Origin: Georgenia_A wangjunii
GTDB lineage: Bacteria; Actinomycetota; Actinomycetes; Actinomycetales; Actinomycetaceae
Reading direction: 5' to 3' (one strand)
DNA length: 64,000 nucleotides
Assembly: GCF_036421915.1 (NCBI RefSeq)
Contig: NZ_JAZGOM010000008.1
Of the stretch, positions 16,359 to 25,575 are shown in pieces. A program made the position numbers and the translations under genes. Below the pieces are notes generated by a model that was not told the DNA's origin, ran no database searches, and was given only the letters and a program-made list of their open reading frames with translations. Each line of letters begins with the position of its first letter. Within the stretch, counting starts at the first letter, position 1.

Positions 16359-16421
16359 GCACCGCCACCGGCGTCCGGCTCGTCTGCCCGCGTAGCGCTC
16401 GCCGCGAGCGCACGTTTGCGG

Positions 16422-16427
16422 TAGCAA
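16422..16427 (+). promoter_or_regulatory. Candidate leaderless -10 box (DoxX-like gene)
   Basis: TAGCAA ends six bases before ATG 16434 and no ribosome site is present, which fits transcription starting at or next to the start codon. Confidence 0.4.
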
Positions 16428-16433
16428 TGTCCT

Positions 16434-16919
16434 ATGAGCCTCACGCGCCGACTCGCCCGCCCCCTGCTGGCATCCTCGTTCCTCGCCGACGGCATCGATG
16501 CCGTCCGCCACCCCGACTCCCACGTGGAGCGCTTCCGCAAGCTCGAGCCTGCCCTCGCCAAGATCGGCGTACCGTCGGCCCTCACGCAGGACACGCGCAT
16601 GCTCGTGCGCGCCACCGGCGCCGTGACGACGGTGGCCGCGCTCATGCTCGCGACCAACCGGACGCCCCGCACCGCCGCCCTCACGCTCGCCGTCCTCACC
16701 GTGCCGATCACGATCGTCAACAACCCGGCGTGGTCGACGAAGGACCGGGCGCGCAAGAAGGAGCTCCAGCGCGGCCTCGCCCGCGGCGCGAGCCTCGTCG
16801 GGGGCCTGTTCCTCGCCGCGGTCGACCGGGACGGCAAGCCCTCGCTGGGCTGGCGCGTGAGCAACACCCGCGAGCACCGGGCCGCCTTGCGCGAGCTCAA
16901 GGCCTCGCTCAAGGGCTGA
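16434..16919 (+). CDS. DoxX-family membrane protein
   Basis: This 161-residue protein starts with MSLTRRLARPLLASSFLADGI, the usual DoxX opening (arginine-rich start, then LASSFLADG). Hydrophobic segments are visible near residues 9-22, 58-74 and 78-94 (TVAALMLATN, AALTLAVLTVPITIV), followed by a basic region. Actinobacterial DoxX proteins are linked in the literature to thiol redox balance and membrane oxidoreductase complexes; the position beside sigR-rsrA is suggestive. No conserved catalytic residue is visible. The gene appears to be leaderless. Confidence 0.8.
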   Translation: MSLTRRLARPLLASSFLADGIDAVRHPDSHVERFRKLEPALAKIGVPSALTQDTRMLVRATGAVTTVAALMLATNRTPRTAALTLAVLTVPITIVNNPAWSTKDRARKKELQRGLARGASLVGGLFLAAVDRDGKPSLGWRVSNTREHRAALRELKASLKG

Positions 16920-16957
16920 GCCCCGGCGCCTCGCTCGTCCACCCGCTCCACCCGCCG

Positions 16958-16987
16958 GAGGCGGGCGTCGTCCGCGACGCCCGCCTC
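16958..16987 (+). terminator. Terminator after DoxX-like gene
   Basis: GAGGCGGGCGTCG - TCCG - CGACGCCCGCCTC is a perfect 13-bp stem with a 4-base loop, 38 bases after the stop and 90 bases before aroA. There is no U-tract, as is usual in actinobacteria. Confidence 0.85.
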
Positions 16988-17063
16988 TGCGCGTATGGAG
17001 GCCTCACCGCGCGCGGCCGCGTCCCGCGGGCGGGCAGAGAGGGGGCCCGCGGGCGCGGCCCAC

Positions 17064-17069
17064 TACCCT
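17064..17069 (+). promoter_or_regulatory. Candidate leaderless -10 box of aroA
   Basis: TACCCT lies exactly seven bases before ATG 17077 and no ribosome site is present. The same hexamer and spacing occur before the RDD gene at 51063. Confidence 0.5.
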
Positions 17070-17076
17070 CGCAGGC

Positions 17077-18429
17077 ATGGCACCGATCGATCCCGAGGTT
17101 GCGCCGGCCGAGCTCTGGCCCGCACCCGTGTCCCCCGGCCCCCTGGACGCCCTCGTGGCGGTCCCCGGCTCGAAGTCCTTGACGAACCGCTACCTCGTGC
17201 TCGCCGCGCTCGCCGCCGAGCCCACCCGGTTGCGGCGCCCGCTCCACTCCCGCGACTCGGCCCTCATGGTCGGCGCCCTGCGCGCCCTGGGCACGACGGT
17301 CGAGGCGATCGACGACGAGGGCCGCCCCGACGCCGCCGGCTCCGACCTCCTCCTCACCCCGGCCCCCCTGCGGGGCCCCGCCCACGTGGACTGCGGGCTC
17401 GCGGGCACGGTCATGCGCTTCGTGCCCGCCCTCGCCTGCCTCGCCGAGGGCGAGATCACGTTCGACGGCGACCCGCGCGCCCGCCAGCGGCCCATGGGCC
17501 CGATCATCGACGCCCTGCGGGACCTCGGGGCGCAGGTGGACGACGACGGCCGCGGCTCCTTGCCGCTCACCGTCCACGGGACGGGCAGCCTGCCCGGCGG
17601 GCGCGTCGAGGTCGACGCCTCCGCCTCGAGCCAGTTCGTCTCCGCGCTCCTCCTCGCCGCCCCACGCTTCGCCGGCGGCATCGACCTCCACCGCACGGGC
17701 GCCGGGCTGCCGAGCCAGCCGCACGTGGACATGACCGTCGAGGTGCTCCGGGAGCGCGGCGTCCGGGTCGACGTCGAGGACGGCCCCGACGGCACGCCGG
17801 TGCGCTGGCGCGTCCACCCCGGCCCCGTCCGCGGCGGCGACGTGCCGGTCGAGCCCGACCTGTCCAACGCGAGCCCCTTCCTCGCCGCCGCCCTCGTCGC
17901 GGGCGGACGCGTCCGGGTCCCCGGCTGGCCGACGACGACGACGCAGGCGGGCGACGGCACACGCGCGCTCCTCGCCCGCATGGGCGCCGACGTCGACCTC
18001 ACCGACGGCGTCCTCACCGTGACCGGGCGCGGCCCCATCACGGGCATCGACGCGGACCTCCACGACGTCGGAGAGCTCACCCCGACGGTCGCCGCGCTGT
18101 GCGCGCTCGCGCAGACCCCCTCCCGGCTGCGGGGCGTCGCCCACCTGCGCGGGCACGAGACGGACCGGCTCGCCGCGCTCGTCACCGAGATCAACCGGCT
18201 CGGCGGGGAGGCGGTCGAGACGCCCGACGGGCTCGACATCACCCCGCGCCCGCTCTCCGGCGCGCGCCTGGAGACGTACCACGACCACCGGATGGCGACC
18301 TTCGCGGCCATCATCGGGCTGCGCGTGCCGGGGGTCGAGGTCGTCGACGTCGGCACGACGGCCAAGACCCTCCCAGACTTCCCGGGCATGTGGCAGGCGA
18401 TGCTCGCGACGGCGGACGAGCGGCGATGA
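17077..18429 (+). CDS. aroA: 3-phosphoshikimate 1-carboxyvinyltransferase (EPSP synthase)
   Basis: This 450-residue enzyme joins shikimate-3-phosphate and phosphoenolpyruvate in the aromatic amino acid pathway. The family motifs are all present: PGSKSLTNRYLVLAALA near residues 30-46, the AGTVMRF segment (glycine-rich PEP site), ASSQFVSALLLAAP, the DLSNASPFLAAAL helix, RGHETDRLAAL and the C-terminal YHDHRMAT. The glycine loop reads L-A-G-T-V-M-R, resembling class I enzymes. Four bases separate its stop from rsgA, so they are co-transcribed. The start follows a leaderless layout. Confidence 0.96.
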   Translation: MAPIDPEVAPAELWPAPVSPGPLDALVAVPGSKSLTNRYLVLAALAAEPTRLRRPLHSRDSALMVGALRALGTTVEAIDDEGRPDAAGSDLLLTPAPLRGPAHVDCGLAGTVMRFVPALACLAEGEITFDGDPRARQRPMGPIIDALRDLGAQVDDDGRGSLPLTVHGTGSLPGGRVEVDASASSQFVSALLLAAPRFAGGIDLHRTGAGLPSQPHVDMTVEVLRERGVRVDVEDGPDGTPVRWRVHPGPVRGGDVPVEPDLSNASPFLAAALVAGGRVRVPGWPTTTTQAGDGTRALLARMGADVDLTDGVLTVTGRGPITGIDADLHDVGELTPTVAALCALAQTPSRLRGVAHLRGHETDRLAALVTEINRLGGEAVETPDGLDITPRPLSGARLETYHDHRMATFAAIIGLRVPGVEVVDVGTTAKTLPDFPGMWQAMLATADERR

Positions 18430-18433
18430 CCCG

Positions 18434-19495
18434 ATGACCCCGCAGCACCGCGACACCGGGACCGACGACGACCGCGTGCGCCTGCGCCCCGCCCGCCGCG
18501 GGACGCCGCCCCGGACGAAGGTGCGTCCCGAGCACGCCGACGCCGTCCCGGCCATGGTCCTCGGCGTCGACCGGGGCCGGTACGCCCTGCTCGCCGACGA
18601 CGGCACGCACCTCGTCGCCATGAAGGCGCGCGAGCTCGGGCGCGGGGCACGGACCGCCGTCGTCGTCGGCGACCGCGTCGGCGTCGTCGGGGACACGAGC
18701 GGGCGCAAGGACACTCTCGCTCGCATCGTGCGCGTCGAGGAGCGGGCGACGGCGCTGCGGCGCAGCGGCGAGGACGGGGAGTCCACGGGCGTCGAGCGGG
18801 TCATCGTCGCCAACGCCGACCAGCTCCTCATCGTCACGGCGCTCGCCGAGCCCGAGCCGCGCCCCCGGATGGTCGACAGGTGCCTCGTCGCCGCCTACGA
18901 CGCCGGCATGGAGCCGGTCCTGTGCCTGACCAAGGCGGACCTCGCCGACCCGGGTCCGTTCCTCGCCCAGTACGCCGCGCTCGAGGTCCCGGCGATCGTC
19001 ACGTCGGTCGCCGGCGGCGAGGTCACCGGGCTCGACGCCGTCCGCGAGCGGCTCACCGGGCGCACGTCCGTCCTCGTCGGCCACTCCGGTGTCGGCAAGT
19101 CCACCCTCATCAACGCGCTCGTCCCCGACGCCCAGCGCGCCACGGGCGGCGTCAACGCCGTGACCGGGCGGGGCCGGCACACGTCGAGCTCCGCCGTCGC
19201 GCTCGCGCTCCCCGACGGTGGCTGGGCGATCGACACCCCCGGGGTGCGGTCCTTCGGGCTGTCCCACGTGGGCCCGGACGACCTCCTGCGTGCGTTCGGC
19301 GACCTCGCCGCCGTCGCGCAGGAGTGCCCCCGCGGGTGCACCCACGGCGAGCGCGCACCGGACTGCGCGCTCGACGCGTGGGTCGCCTCCGGCGCGGGGG
19401 GCCCGGCCGGGCAGGCACGGCTCGAGTCGTTCCGCCGGCTGCTCGCCGCGCGCACCGGTGGCGCGGACCCGGCCGGCTTCGCCGACGAGTCGTGA
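18434..19495 (+). CDS. rsgA: Ribosome small-subunit-dependent GTPase A
   Basis: This 353-residue protein is a circularly permuted GTPase that helps 30S maturation. The order G4 (TKAD near 165), G1 (GHSGVGKST near 215-223), G3 (DTPGVRSF) is the RsgA hallmark. An OB-fold N-terminal domain precedes it (VVGDRVGVVGD), and a C-terminal zinc knuckle follows (CPRGCTHGERAPDC). It is cytoplasmic and ribosome-bound. It lies directly behind aroA and 66 bases before hisN, an order seen in many actinobacteria near sigR. Confidence 0.96.
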   Translation: MTPQHRDTGTDDDRVRLRPARRGTPPRTKVRPEHADAVPAMVLGVDRGRYALLADDGTHLVAMKARELGRGARTAVVVGDRVGVVGDTSGRKDTLARIVRVEERATALRRSGEDGESTGVERVIVANADQLLIVTALAEPEPRPRMVDRCLVAAYDAGMEPVLCLTKADLADPGPFLAQYAALEVPAIVTSVAGGEVTGLDAVRERLTGRTSVLVGHSGVGKSTLINALVPDAQRATGGVNAVTGRGRHTSSSAVALALPDGGWAIDTPGVRSFGLSHVGPDDLLRAFGDLAAVAQECPRGCTHGERAPDCALDAWVASGAGGPAGQARLESFRRLLAARTGGADPAGFADES

Positions 19496-19548
19496 TCAAC
19501 GCCGCCGGGTGCCCGGCGCGGCCCGCCGGCGCGCGTGCGCACCGGCGA

Positions 19549-19554
19549 TAGCGT
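19549..19554 (+). promoter_or_regulatory. Candidate leaderless -10 box of hisN
   Basis: TAGCGT lies exactly seven bases before ATG 19562, with no ribosome site between. It supports ATG 19562 as the start rather than an ATG 27 bases upstream. Confidence 0.4.
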
Positions 19555-19561
19555 GCGGACC

Positions 19562-20371
19562 ATGGCTCTTGGCACCGCCCGCCCCCGCTACGACGACGAC
19601 CTCCGCCTCGCCCACGTCATCGCCGACCAGGTGGACGCGCAGACGATGGCGCGCTTCGGCTCCCTCGACCTCGTCGTCGAGACCAAGCCCGACCTCACGC
19701 CGGTCTCGGACGCCGACCGCAGCGCCGAGGAGATCGTGCGCTCCCAGCTCGCGCGCACCCGTCCCCGCGACTCCGTCCTCGGTGAGGAGTTCGGCACGAC
19801 GGGCCGCTCCCCGCGCCAGTGGGTCATCGACCCCATCGACGGCACGAAGAACTTCGTGCGCGGCGTGCCCGTGTGGGCGACCCTCATCGGGCTCGTCGAG
19901 GACGACGAGGTCGTGCTCGGCGTCGTCTCCGCCCCGGCCCTCGGGCGGCGGTGGTGGGCGGCGCTCGGGTCCGGCGCGTGGACGGGGCGCTCGCTGTCCG
20001 CGGCCCGGCAGATCCACGTCTCGAAGGTCACCGACGTCGCCGACGCCTCCCTCAGCTACTCCTCGCTCGACGGCTGGGCGCAGGACGGGCGGCTGCGTGC
20101 GTTCCTCGGCCTGGCGCAGGAGTGCTGGCGCACCCGCGCCTACGGCGACTTCTGGTCCTACATGCTCGTCGCCGAGGGCGCCGTCGACATCGCGTGCGAG
20201 CCCGAGCTCGAGCTGTACGACATGGCCGCGCTCGTGCCCATCGTCACCGAGGCCGGCGGGCGCTTCACGAGCCTGTACGGCGCGCCCGGCCCCTTCGGCG
20301 GGAACGCCGTGGCGACCAACGGCCTCCTCCACGACGACGTCCTCGCCGCGCTCACCGCCCAGCAGGACTGA
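19562..20371 (+). CDS. hisN: Histidinol-phosphatase, inositol monophosphatase family
   Basis: This 269-residue phosphatase has the metal-binding motifs of the inositol monophosphatase family: GEEFG (about 70), WVIDPIDGTKNFVRG (about 86-100) and the C-terminal ELYDMAALVPIVTEAGG. The FVRGVPVWATLIGL segment is typical of actinobacterial HisN, which dephosphorylates histidinol phosphate; related members act on inositol phosphates, so the substrate is inferred. It is cytoplasmic and follows rsgA. Confidence 0.88.
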   Translation: MALGTARPRYDDDLRLAHVIADQVDAQTMARFGSLDLVVETKPDLTPVSDADRSAEEIVRSQLARTRPRDSVLGEEFGTTGRSPRQWVIDPIDGTKNFVRGVPVWATLIGLVEDDEVVLGVVSAPALGRRWWAALGSGAWTGRSLSAARQIHVSKVTDVADASLSYSSLDGWAQDGRLRAFLGLAQECWRTRAYGDFWSYMLVAEGAVDIACEPELELYDMAALVPIVTEAGGRFTSLYGAPGPFGGNAVATNGLLHDDVLAALTAQQD

Positions 20372-20385
20372 GGGGCCGGCCCACC

Positions 20386-21177
20386 GTGGACGTGCGTCAG
20401 CTCGGGTGGCGGGCGGTGTACGAGGTGCTCGCCGCGCGGGTGCGCCGGCCCGAGTGGGCGTTCATGAACTACGGCTACGCCCCTCTCGACCCCGGTGCGG
20501 CGACGCTCCCGCTCGACCCCGCCGACGAGGCGGACCGCCGGTGCATCCAGCTCTACGACCACGTCCTCGGATCGGAGCCGCTCGGCGGGGCCGACGTCCT
20601 CGAGGTCGGCTGCGGGCGCGGCGGGGGCGCGTCGTTCATCGCCCGCTACCGCCGGCCGCGCACGACGACGGGGCTCGACCTCTCGCGCAGCGCCGTCGCC
20701 CTGTGCCGGCGCCACCGCCGCGCACCCGGCCTGTCCTTCGTCGCCGGGAACGCGCTCGCCATGCCGTTCGGCGACGCCTCGTTCGACGTCGTCGTCAACG
20801 TCGAGTCCTCCCACTGCTACCCCTCGGTGCCGGCCTTCCTCGCCGAGGTCCACCGCGTGCTCCGCCCCGGCGGCCACCTCCTCCTCGCCGACTTCCGCTC
20901 GGCCGAGGGGTTGGTCGCGCTGCGCGCCGAGCTCGACGGCAGTCCGCTGCGCGTCGTGGAGACCCACGACATCACGCGCAACGTCGTCGCCGCGCTCGAC
21001 GTCGACGACGAGCGCCGCCGCGCCCTCGTCCGCTCGTGGATCCCGCGGACCTTCCGCCGCGCCTTCGAGCCCTTCGCCGGGCTGCGCGGCACGGGGACGT
21101 TCGCGCGCTTCGAGTCCGGGCAGACGCGTTACCTCAGCGCGCGTCTCGTCAAGGACGGCGGGCGCGAGGACGCCTGA
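20386..21177 (+). CDS. SAM-dependent methyltransferase (phthiotriol dimycocerosate methyltransferase-like)
   Basis: This 263-residue methyltransferase starts with GTG 20386 behind GAGGGG, 14 bases after hisN. The SAM site is VLEVGCGRGGGASFIARY, with acidic motif TTGLDLSRSAV and FDVVVNVESSHCYPSVPAFL. The segment FMNYGYAPLD upstream and ESSHCYP downstream closely resemble mycobacterial Rv2952, which methylates phthiotriol lipids. No polyketide lipid genes are visible here, so the substrate is probably another lipid or fatty acid hydroxyl group. It likely forms an operon with hisN. Confidence 0.8.
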   Translation: MDVRQLGWRAVYEVLAARVRRPEWAFMNYGYAPLDPGAATLPLDPADEADRRCIQLYDHVLGSEPLGGADVLEVGCGRGGGASFIARYRRPRTTTGLDLSRSAVALCRRHRRAPGLSFVAGNALAMPFGDASFDVVVNVESSHCYPSVPAFLAEVHRVLRPGGHLLLADFRSAEGLVALRAELDGSPLRVVETHDITRNVVAALDVDDERRRALVRSWIPRTFRRAFEPFAGLRGTGTFARFESGQTRYLSARLVKDGGREDA

Positions 21178-21180
21178 CCC

Positions 21181-21196
21181 GTGCCCGTCGGGGCAC
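21181..21196 (+). terminator. Short hairpin after methyltransferase
   Basis: GTGCCC - GTCG - GGGCAC is a 6-bp stem directly behind the stop codon. It is a weak terminator candidate that separates hisN-methyltransferase from sbcD. Confidence 0.4.
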
Positions 21197-21280
21197 GCGC
21201 CATGGGCGGCGAGACGCACCTCGCACCGGCCACCCGGCGACTCCCGGCGCGCGGTGCCCGGCGATGTCGGTGGTCGCGGT

Positions 21281-21286
21281 TAGCGT
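21281..21286 (+). promoter_or_regulatory. Candidate leaderless -10 box of sbcD
   Basis: TAGCGT lies six bases before ATG 21293 and no ribosome site is visible. It is the same hexamer as before hisN. Confidence 0.4.
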
Positions 21287-21292
21287 CGAGGC

Positions 21293-22528
21293 ATGCGCAT
21301 CCTGCACACCTCGGACTGGCACCTCGGGCGCACCCTGCACGGGGTCGACCTGCTCGAGCACCAGGGCGCCTACCTCGACCACCTCGTCGAGGTCGCGCGC
21401 ACCGAGCGCCCGGACGCCGTCCTCGTCGCCGGGGATGTCTACGACCGCGCCATCCCGCCCGTGGCGGCCGTCGAGCTCCTCGCGGACGCGCTCGTGCGGC
21501 TGACCGAGCACACGCGCGTCATCCTCACCCCGGGCAACCACGACTCGGCCACGCGGCTCGGGTTCGGCGCGAGCCTCTTCCGGGACCACCTCACGGTGCG
21601 CAGCCGGGTCGAGGGCGTCAGCGACCCGGTCCTCGTCCCGTCCCGCGACGGCGCGGAGCGAGCGCTCGTCTACGCGCTGCCCTACCTCGACCCGGACACG
21701 TGCCGGCACCGCCTCGCGGGTCCCGAGACCGACGACGACGGTGCGCCGCTCGTCCCGGCCCGCTCGCACGAGGCGGTGGCCGCGGCCGCCATGCGCCGGG
21801 TCCGCGCCGACCTCGCGCGGCGCCGCGCGGGGCGCGGGGAGCGGGTCCCGGCCGTCCTCATGGCGCACGCGTTCGTCGTCGGCGGGCAGGCCTCGGAGTC
21901 CGAGCGGGACATCCGGGTCGGCGGGGTGGACAGCGTGCCCCTCGGCGTCCTCACGGGAGCCCCGGGCGACGGAGCGGGGATCGACTACCTCGCGCTCGGG
22001 CACCTACACGGCGCGCAGCGCCTCGGGCCCGACCTCGACCCCGGCTCCCGGCGCCCCCACGCCCGGTACGCGGGCTCCCCGCTGGCGTTCTCGTTCTCCG
22101 AGATGCACCAGCGCAAGTCCTCCGCGCTCGTCGAGCTCGGCCCCGACGGGGTCCGGGCGGTCGAGCTCCTCGAGGCACCGGTCCCCCGCGCCCTGTCCGA
22201 GGCGGTGGGCACGCTGGACGCGCTCGCGTCCTCCGCCTTCGACGCCCAGACGCGGGACTGGGTGCGCGTCGTCGTCACCGACGACGTCCGCCCCGCCGAC
22301 CTCTACGCCCGCGTCCGCGCCCGGTTCCCCCACGCCCTCGTCGTCCAGCACCGCCCCGCCACCGCTCCGGCCGGGGCGGGCGCGGCGCCCGCGATCACCG
22401 CCCTCGACCCGCTGCGGGTCGCCGCCGACTTCGTCCACGCCGTCTCCGGGGCCGCCCCGACCGAGGCGGAGCAGGCCGTGCTCGCGCGCGCCTACGAGGC
22501 CGTCCTCGCCGCCGAGAGAAGCGCCTGA
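21293..22528 (+). CDS. sbcD: Exonuclease SbcCD subunit D
   Basis: This 411-residue nuclease subunit has the calcineurin-like phosphodiesterase motifs: SDWHLGR near residues 7-13, AGDVYDRA (about 46-53), TPGNHDSATRLGF, and later MAHAFVVGG and ALGHLHGAQ for metal binding. Together with SbcC it cuts hairpins and blocked double-strand ends. Its C-terminal capping region is Pro/Ala-rich. Its stop overlaps the sbcC ATG by one base (TGATG), so the two are translationally coupled. Confidence 0.96.
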   Translation: MRILHTSDWHLGRTLHGVDLLEHQGAYLDHLVEVARTERPDAVLVAGDVYDRAIPPVAAVELLADALVRLTEHTRVILTPGNHDSATRLGFGASLFRDHLTVRSRVEGVSDPVLVPSRDGAERALVYALPYLDPDTCRHRLAGPETDDDGAPLVPARSHEAVAAAAMRRVRADLARRRAGRGERVPAVLMAHAFVVGGQASESERDIRVGGVDSVPLGVLTGAPGDGAGIDYLALGHLHGAQRLGPDLDPGSRRPHARYAGSPLAFSFSEMHQRKSSALVELGPDGVRAVELLEAPVPRALSEAVGTLDALASSAFDAQTRDWVRVVVTDDVRPADLYARVRARFPHALVVQHRPATAPAGAGAAPAITALDPLRVAADFVHAVSGAAPTEAEQAVLARAYEAVLAAERSA

Positions 22529-25500
22529 TGCGCATCCACCGGCTCACGCTCCAGGCGATCGGCCCGTTCCCGGACCGCCACGAGGTCGACGTCGACCGGC
22601 TCGCCGCCGGCGGGCTGTTCCTCCTCGAGGGCCCAACGGGTGCGGGCAAGTCCACCCTCATCGACGCCATCGTCTTCGCGCTCTACGGCTCCATCGCCTC
22701 GAGCGAGACGAGCGAGGACCGGCTCCCGTCCGCCCACGCCGGCCCGGACGTCGAGCCGTTCGTCGACCTCACGTTCTCGACCGGCTCCGGCATCCACCGC
22801 GTGCGCCGCACCCCCAAGCACGAGCGACCCAAGCGGCGGGGCAGCGGCGTCACCACCCAGAACGCCACCGCCAAGCTGTGGCGCCTGGGATCGGTCGAGG
22901 ACGAGGCGGGCGAGCCGCTCGCCGCGACCACCCAGGAGGTCGGCACCGAGATCGGGCGGATCGTCGGGCTCGACCGCTCGCAGTTCACCCAGACGGTCGT
23001 CCTTCCCCAGGGCCGCTTCGCCGCGTTCCTGCGCGCCAAGCCCGAGGAGCGGCGCACGCTGCTCCAGGAGGTCTTCGGCACGGAGGTCTACGAGCGCGTC
23101 CAGAGCCAGCTCGCCGCCCAGGCGCGCGACGCCCGCGTCGAGCTCGCCCGCGCCGCCGAGGAGATCCGGACGGCGGCCGCCGGGTTCGCCCAGGCCGCGG
23201 GCCTCGGCGAGGAGGAGCGAGCCGGGCTCGAGGACGCTGCACGGGAGCTCGACGGTCCCGGGCTCGGCGGCGCCGCGGACGCCGCCTGCACGGAGGCCGC
23301 CGCCCGTGCCGAGCGCGGCGCCGAGCAGGAGGGCGCGGCCCGCACCGAGGAGCGCGCGGCGCAGGCCGGCCTCGACGCCGCCGCGGACCTCGCCGCGCGG
23401 CTCGCGCGCCGCAGCGCCCTCCTCGGCGAGGAGCACGCGCTCTCCGAGCTGCGCCCGGCCGTCGCCCGGGCAACCGAGCACCTCGCCCGGGCCCGGCGAG
23501 CCGCGGGGACCACAGCCTCGCTGCGCGCGCACACGGAGGCGGCCGCCCGGTCGCGGGCGGCGCGGGAGGCCTTCGCCGTCCGCCTCGCGGAGGTGTCCGT
23601 CGGGGAGCACGCCGCCCTCGCCGAGCTCGTCCCGCCCGACGGCGCCGCCCGGAGCCACCTCGCGGCGCTGCGCGCCGCCGCCCAGGACGCCGCGGGTGAG
23701 CGGGGCGCACTCAGCGACGTCCTCGACGTCGAGGCGGGGCTCGCGGGCCGCGCCACGCGCCTCGCGGCCGCGCAGGCCGCGTGCACGGCGGAGCGCGCCG
23801 CGCTCGACACCCGGGCGGAGGTCTGCGCCGCACGTCCGGCGGAGCGGGCGTCCCTCGTCGCGCGCGCCGCCGAGGTCCACGGTCTGGCCACCGAGGTCTC
23901 CGGCGCCCGCGCTGCCCACGGCCAGGCGGAGGCGCTCCTCGCGACAGCCCGCCGGTGGGCGGCGCGCGCGCAGGAGCACCAGCGCGCCCGGGAGGTGCAC
24001 GGCGCGGCGGTCATCGCCGCGCGCAAGGCGCAGCAGGGCGAGCACGAGGTCCGCCTGCGCTGGATCGCCGGGCTCGCGGGTGCGCTGGCCGCCGAGCTCG
24101 AGGACGCCGAGCCGTGCCCCGTGTGCGGTTCCCCGGACCACCCCGAGCCGGCGACGCCGACGCCGGAGCACGCGAGCGACGCCGAGGTCGAGGCGGCCAC
24201 CGCCGCCCGCACCGCGGCCGACGCCGCGCTCACCGCGGCCCATGCGACCGAGGCCGCCCTGCGGCGCGAGGTCGAGACGCTGCGCGAGGCGGCAGGCGAG
24301 CGCGACGTCGCCACCGCCGCCGCCGAGCTGACCGCCGCCGCCGAGGCGCTCGCCCGGGCGGAGGCGGCGGCGGCGGAGCTCGCGTCGCTCGAGGCCGAGC
24401 TCGCCGGGTTCGACGCCCGCACGACCGAGCTCGAGCGCGCCCTCGCCGACGCGCGCACGGCGCTCGCCACCCGGGAGGCGGAGGTCGCAGCCCAGGCCGA
24501 GCACCTCGAGCGCGACCGCGGGCACTGTGCCCACGCCCGCGGGGACGAGCGCTCGGTGGCCGCCCGCTCGGACGGCCTCGCCCGGTACATCTCCGCCGCC
24601 CACCACCTCGCCGACGCCCTCGAGGAGCACCTCGCCGCCGAGCGGGCCGTCACCGAGGCGGAGGCCGCCCTCGCCCGGACGCTCGCCGAGTGCGGCTTCC
24701 CCGGCGCGGAGGAGGCGCGCGCCGCGGCCCTCGACGCCGCCACGGTCGCGGCGCTCGAGCGGGAGGTCGACGACCACCGCGCCCACACCGCCCGGGTGGC
24801 GGCGGGGCTCGCGGAGGAGCCGATCGCCGCGCTCACGGGCACCGAGACCGCCGACGTGCCCGCCGCGGCCCTCGCCCACGGCGAGGCCCAGGAGCGGCTC
24901 ACGAGCGCGACCCGCGAGGCCGCCCAGGCCCGCGAGTGCGCGGAACGGGCCGCGAGCGCACGCGAGACCCTGCGAGCGGCGCTCGCCGCCCACGAGGAGC
25001 GGACGGCGGCCGCGGCGCCGCTCGTGCGGATGGCCAACCTCGCGACGGCCGCCGAGGGGAACGCGAGCGCGACGACCCTGGCGACGTTCGTGCTCCTACG
25101 GCGCTTCGAGGACGTCGTCGCCGCCGCGAACGAGCGCCTCGCCGCGATGTCCGACGGCCGGTACCGCCTCGAGCGGATCGACGAGCGGGAGGGCGGGCAG
25201 CGCTCCCGCAAGGCCGGCCTCGGGCTCCAGGTGCGCGACCACGTCACCGAGCGGGCGCGGGACCCGCACACGCTGTCGGGCGGGGAGACCTTCTACGTCT
25301 CGCTGTGCCTGGCGCTCGGGCTCGCGGACGTCGTGACGAGCGAGTCCGGCGGTATCGCCCTCGACACCCTCTTCATCGACGAGGGCTTCGGCTCGCTCGA
25401 CCCGGAGACCCTCGACGACGTCATGAGCGAGCTCGGGCGGCTCCACGCCGGCGGCCGGGCCGTCGGCATCGTCTCCCACGTGAGCGAGCTCAAGTCACGG

Positions 25501-25566
25501 ATCGCGGAGCGGATCGAGGTGCGGCGGCTCCCCTCGGGCGCCTCGACGCTCACCGTCCGCTGCTGA
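22528..25566 (+). CDS. sbcC: Exonuclease SbcCD subunit C (Rad50-like ATPase)
   Basis: This 1012-residue SMC-like protein has Walker A GPTGAGKST at residues 35-43 and Q-loop VLPQGRFAAFL. Two long Ala/Glu/Arg-rich coiled coils flank a zinc hook CPVC near residue 530 (AEPCPVCGSPDHPEP). The C-terminal signature is LSGGETFY, with Walker B DTLFIDEGFGSLD and the His switch VSHVSEL. It provides the ATP-driven clamp for SbcD. The start ATG overlaps the sbcD stop. The size and layout are normal for the family. Confidence 0.96.
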   Translation: MRIHRLTLQAIGPFPDRHEVDVDRLAAGGLFLLEGPTGAGKSTLIDAIVFALYGSIASSETSEDRLPSAHAGPDVEPFVDLTFSTGSGIHRVRRTPKHERPKRRGSGVTTQNATAKLWRLGSVEDEAGEPLAATTQEVGTEIGRIVGLDRSQFTQTVVLPQGRFAAFLRAKPEERRTLLQEVFGTEVYERVQSQLAAQARDARVELARAAEEIRTAAAGFAQAAGLGEEERAGLEDAARELDGPGLGGAADAACTEAAARAERGAEQEGAARTEERAAQAGLDAAADLAARLARRSALLGEEHALSELRPAVARATEHLARARRAAGTTASLRAHTEAAARSRAAREAFAVRLAEVSVGEHAALAELVPPDGAARSHLAALRAAAQDAAGERGALSDVLDVEAGLAGRATRLAAAQAACTAERAALDTRAEVCAARPAERASLVARAAEVHGLATEVSGARAAHGQAEALLATARRWAARAQEHQRAREVHGAAVIAARKAQQGEHEVRLRWIAGLAGALAAELEDAEPCPVCGSPDHPEPATPTPEHASDAEVEAATAARTAADAALTAAHATEAALRREVETLREAAGERDVATAAAELTAAAEALARAEAAAAELASLEAELAGFDARTTELERALADARTALATREAEVAAQAEHLERDRGHCAHARGDERSVAARSDGLARYISAAHHLADALEEHLAAERAVTEAEAALARTLAECGFPGAEEARAAALDAATVAALEREVDDHRAHTARVAAGLAEEPIAALTGTETADVPAAALAHGEAQERLTSATREAAQARECAERAASARETLRAALAAHEERTAAAAPLVRMANLATAAEGNASATTLATFVLLRRFEDVVAAANERLAAMSDGRYRLERIDEREGGQRSRKAGLGLQVRDHVTERARDPHTLSGGETFYVSLCLALGLADVVTSESGGIALDTLFIDEGFGSLDPETLDDVMSELGRLHAGGRAVGIVSHVSELKSRIAERIEVRRLPSGASTLTVRC

Positions 25567-25575
25567 GGGCCGGGG

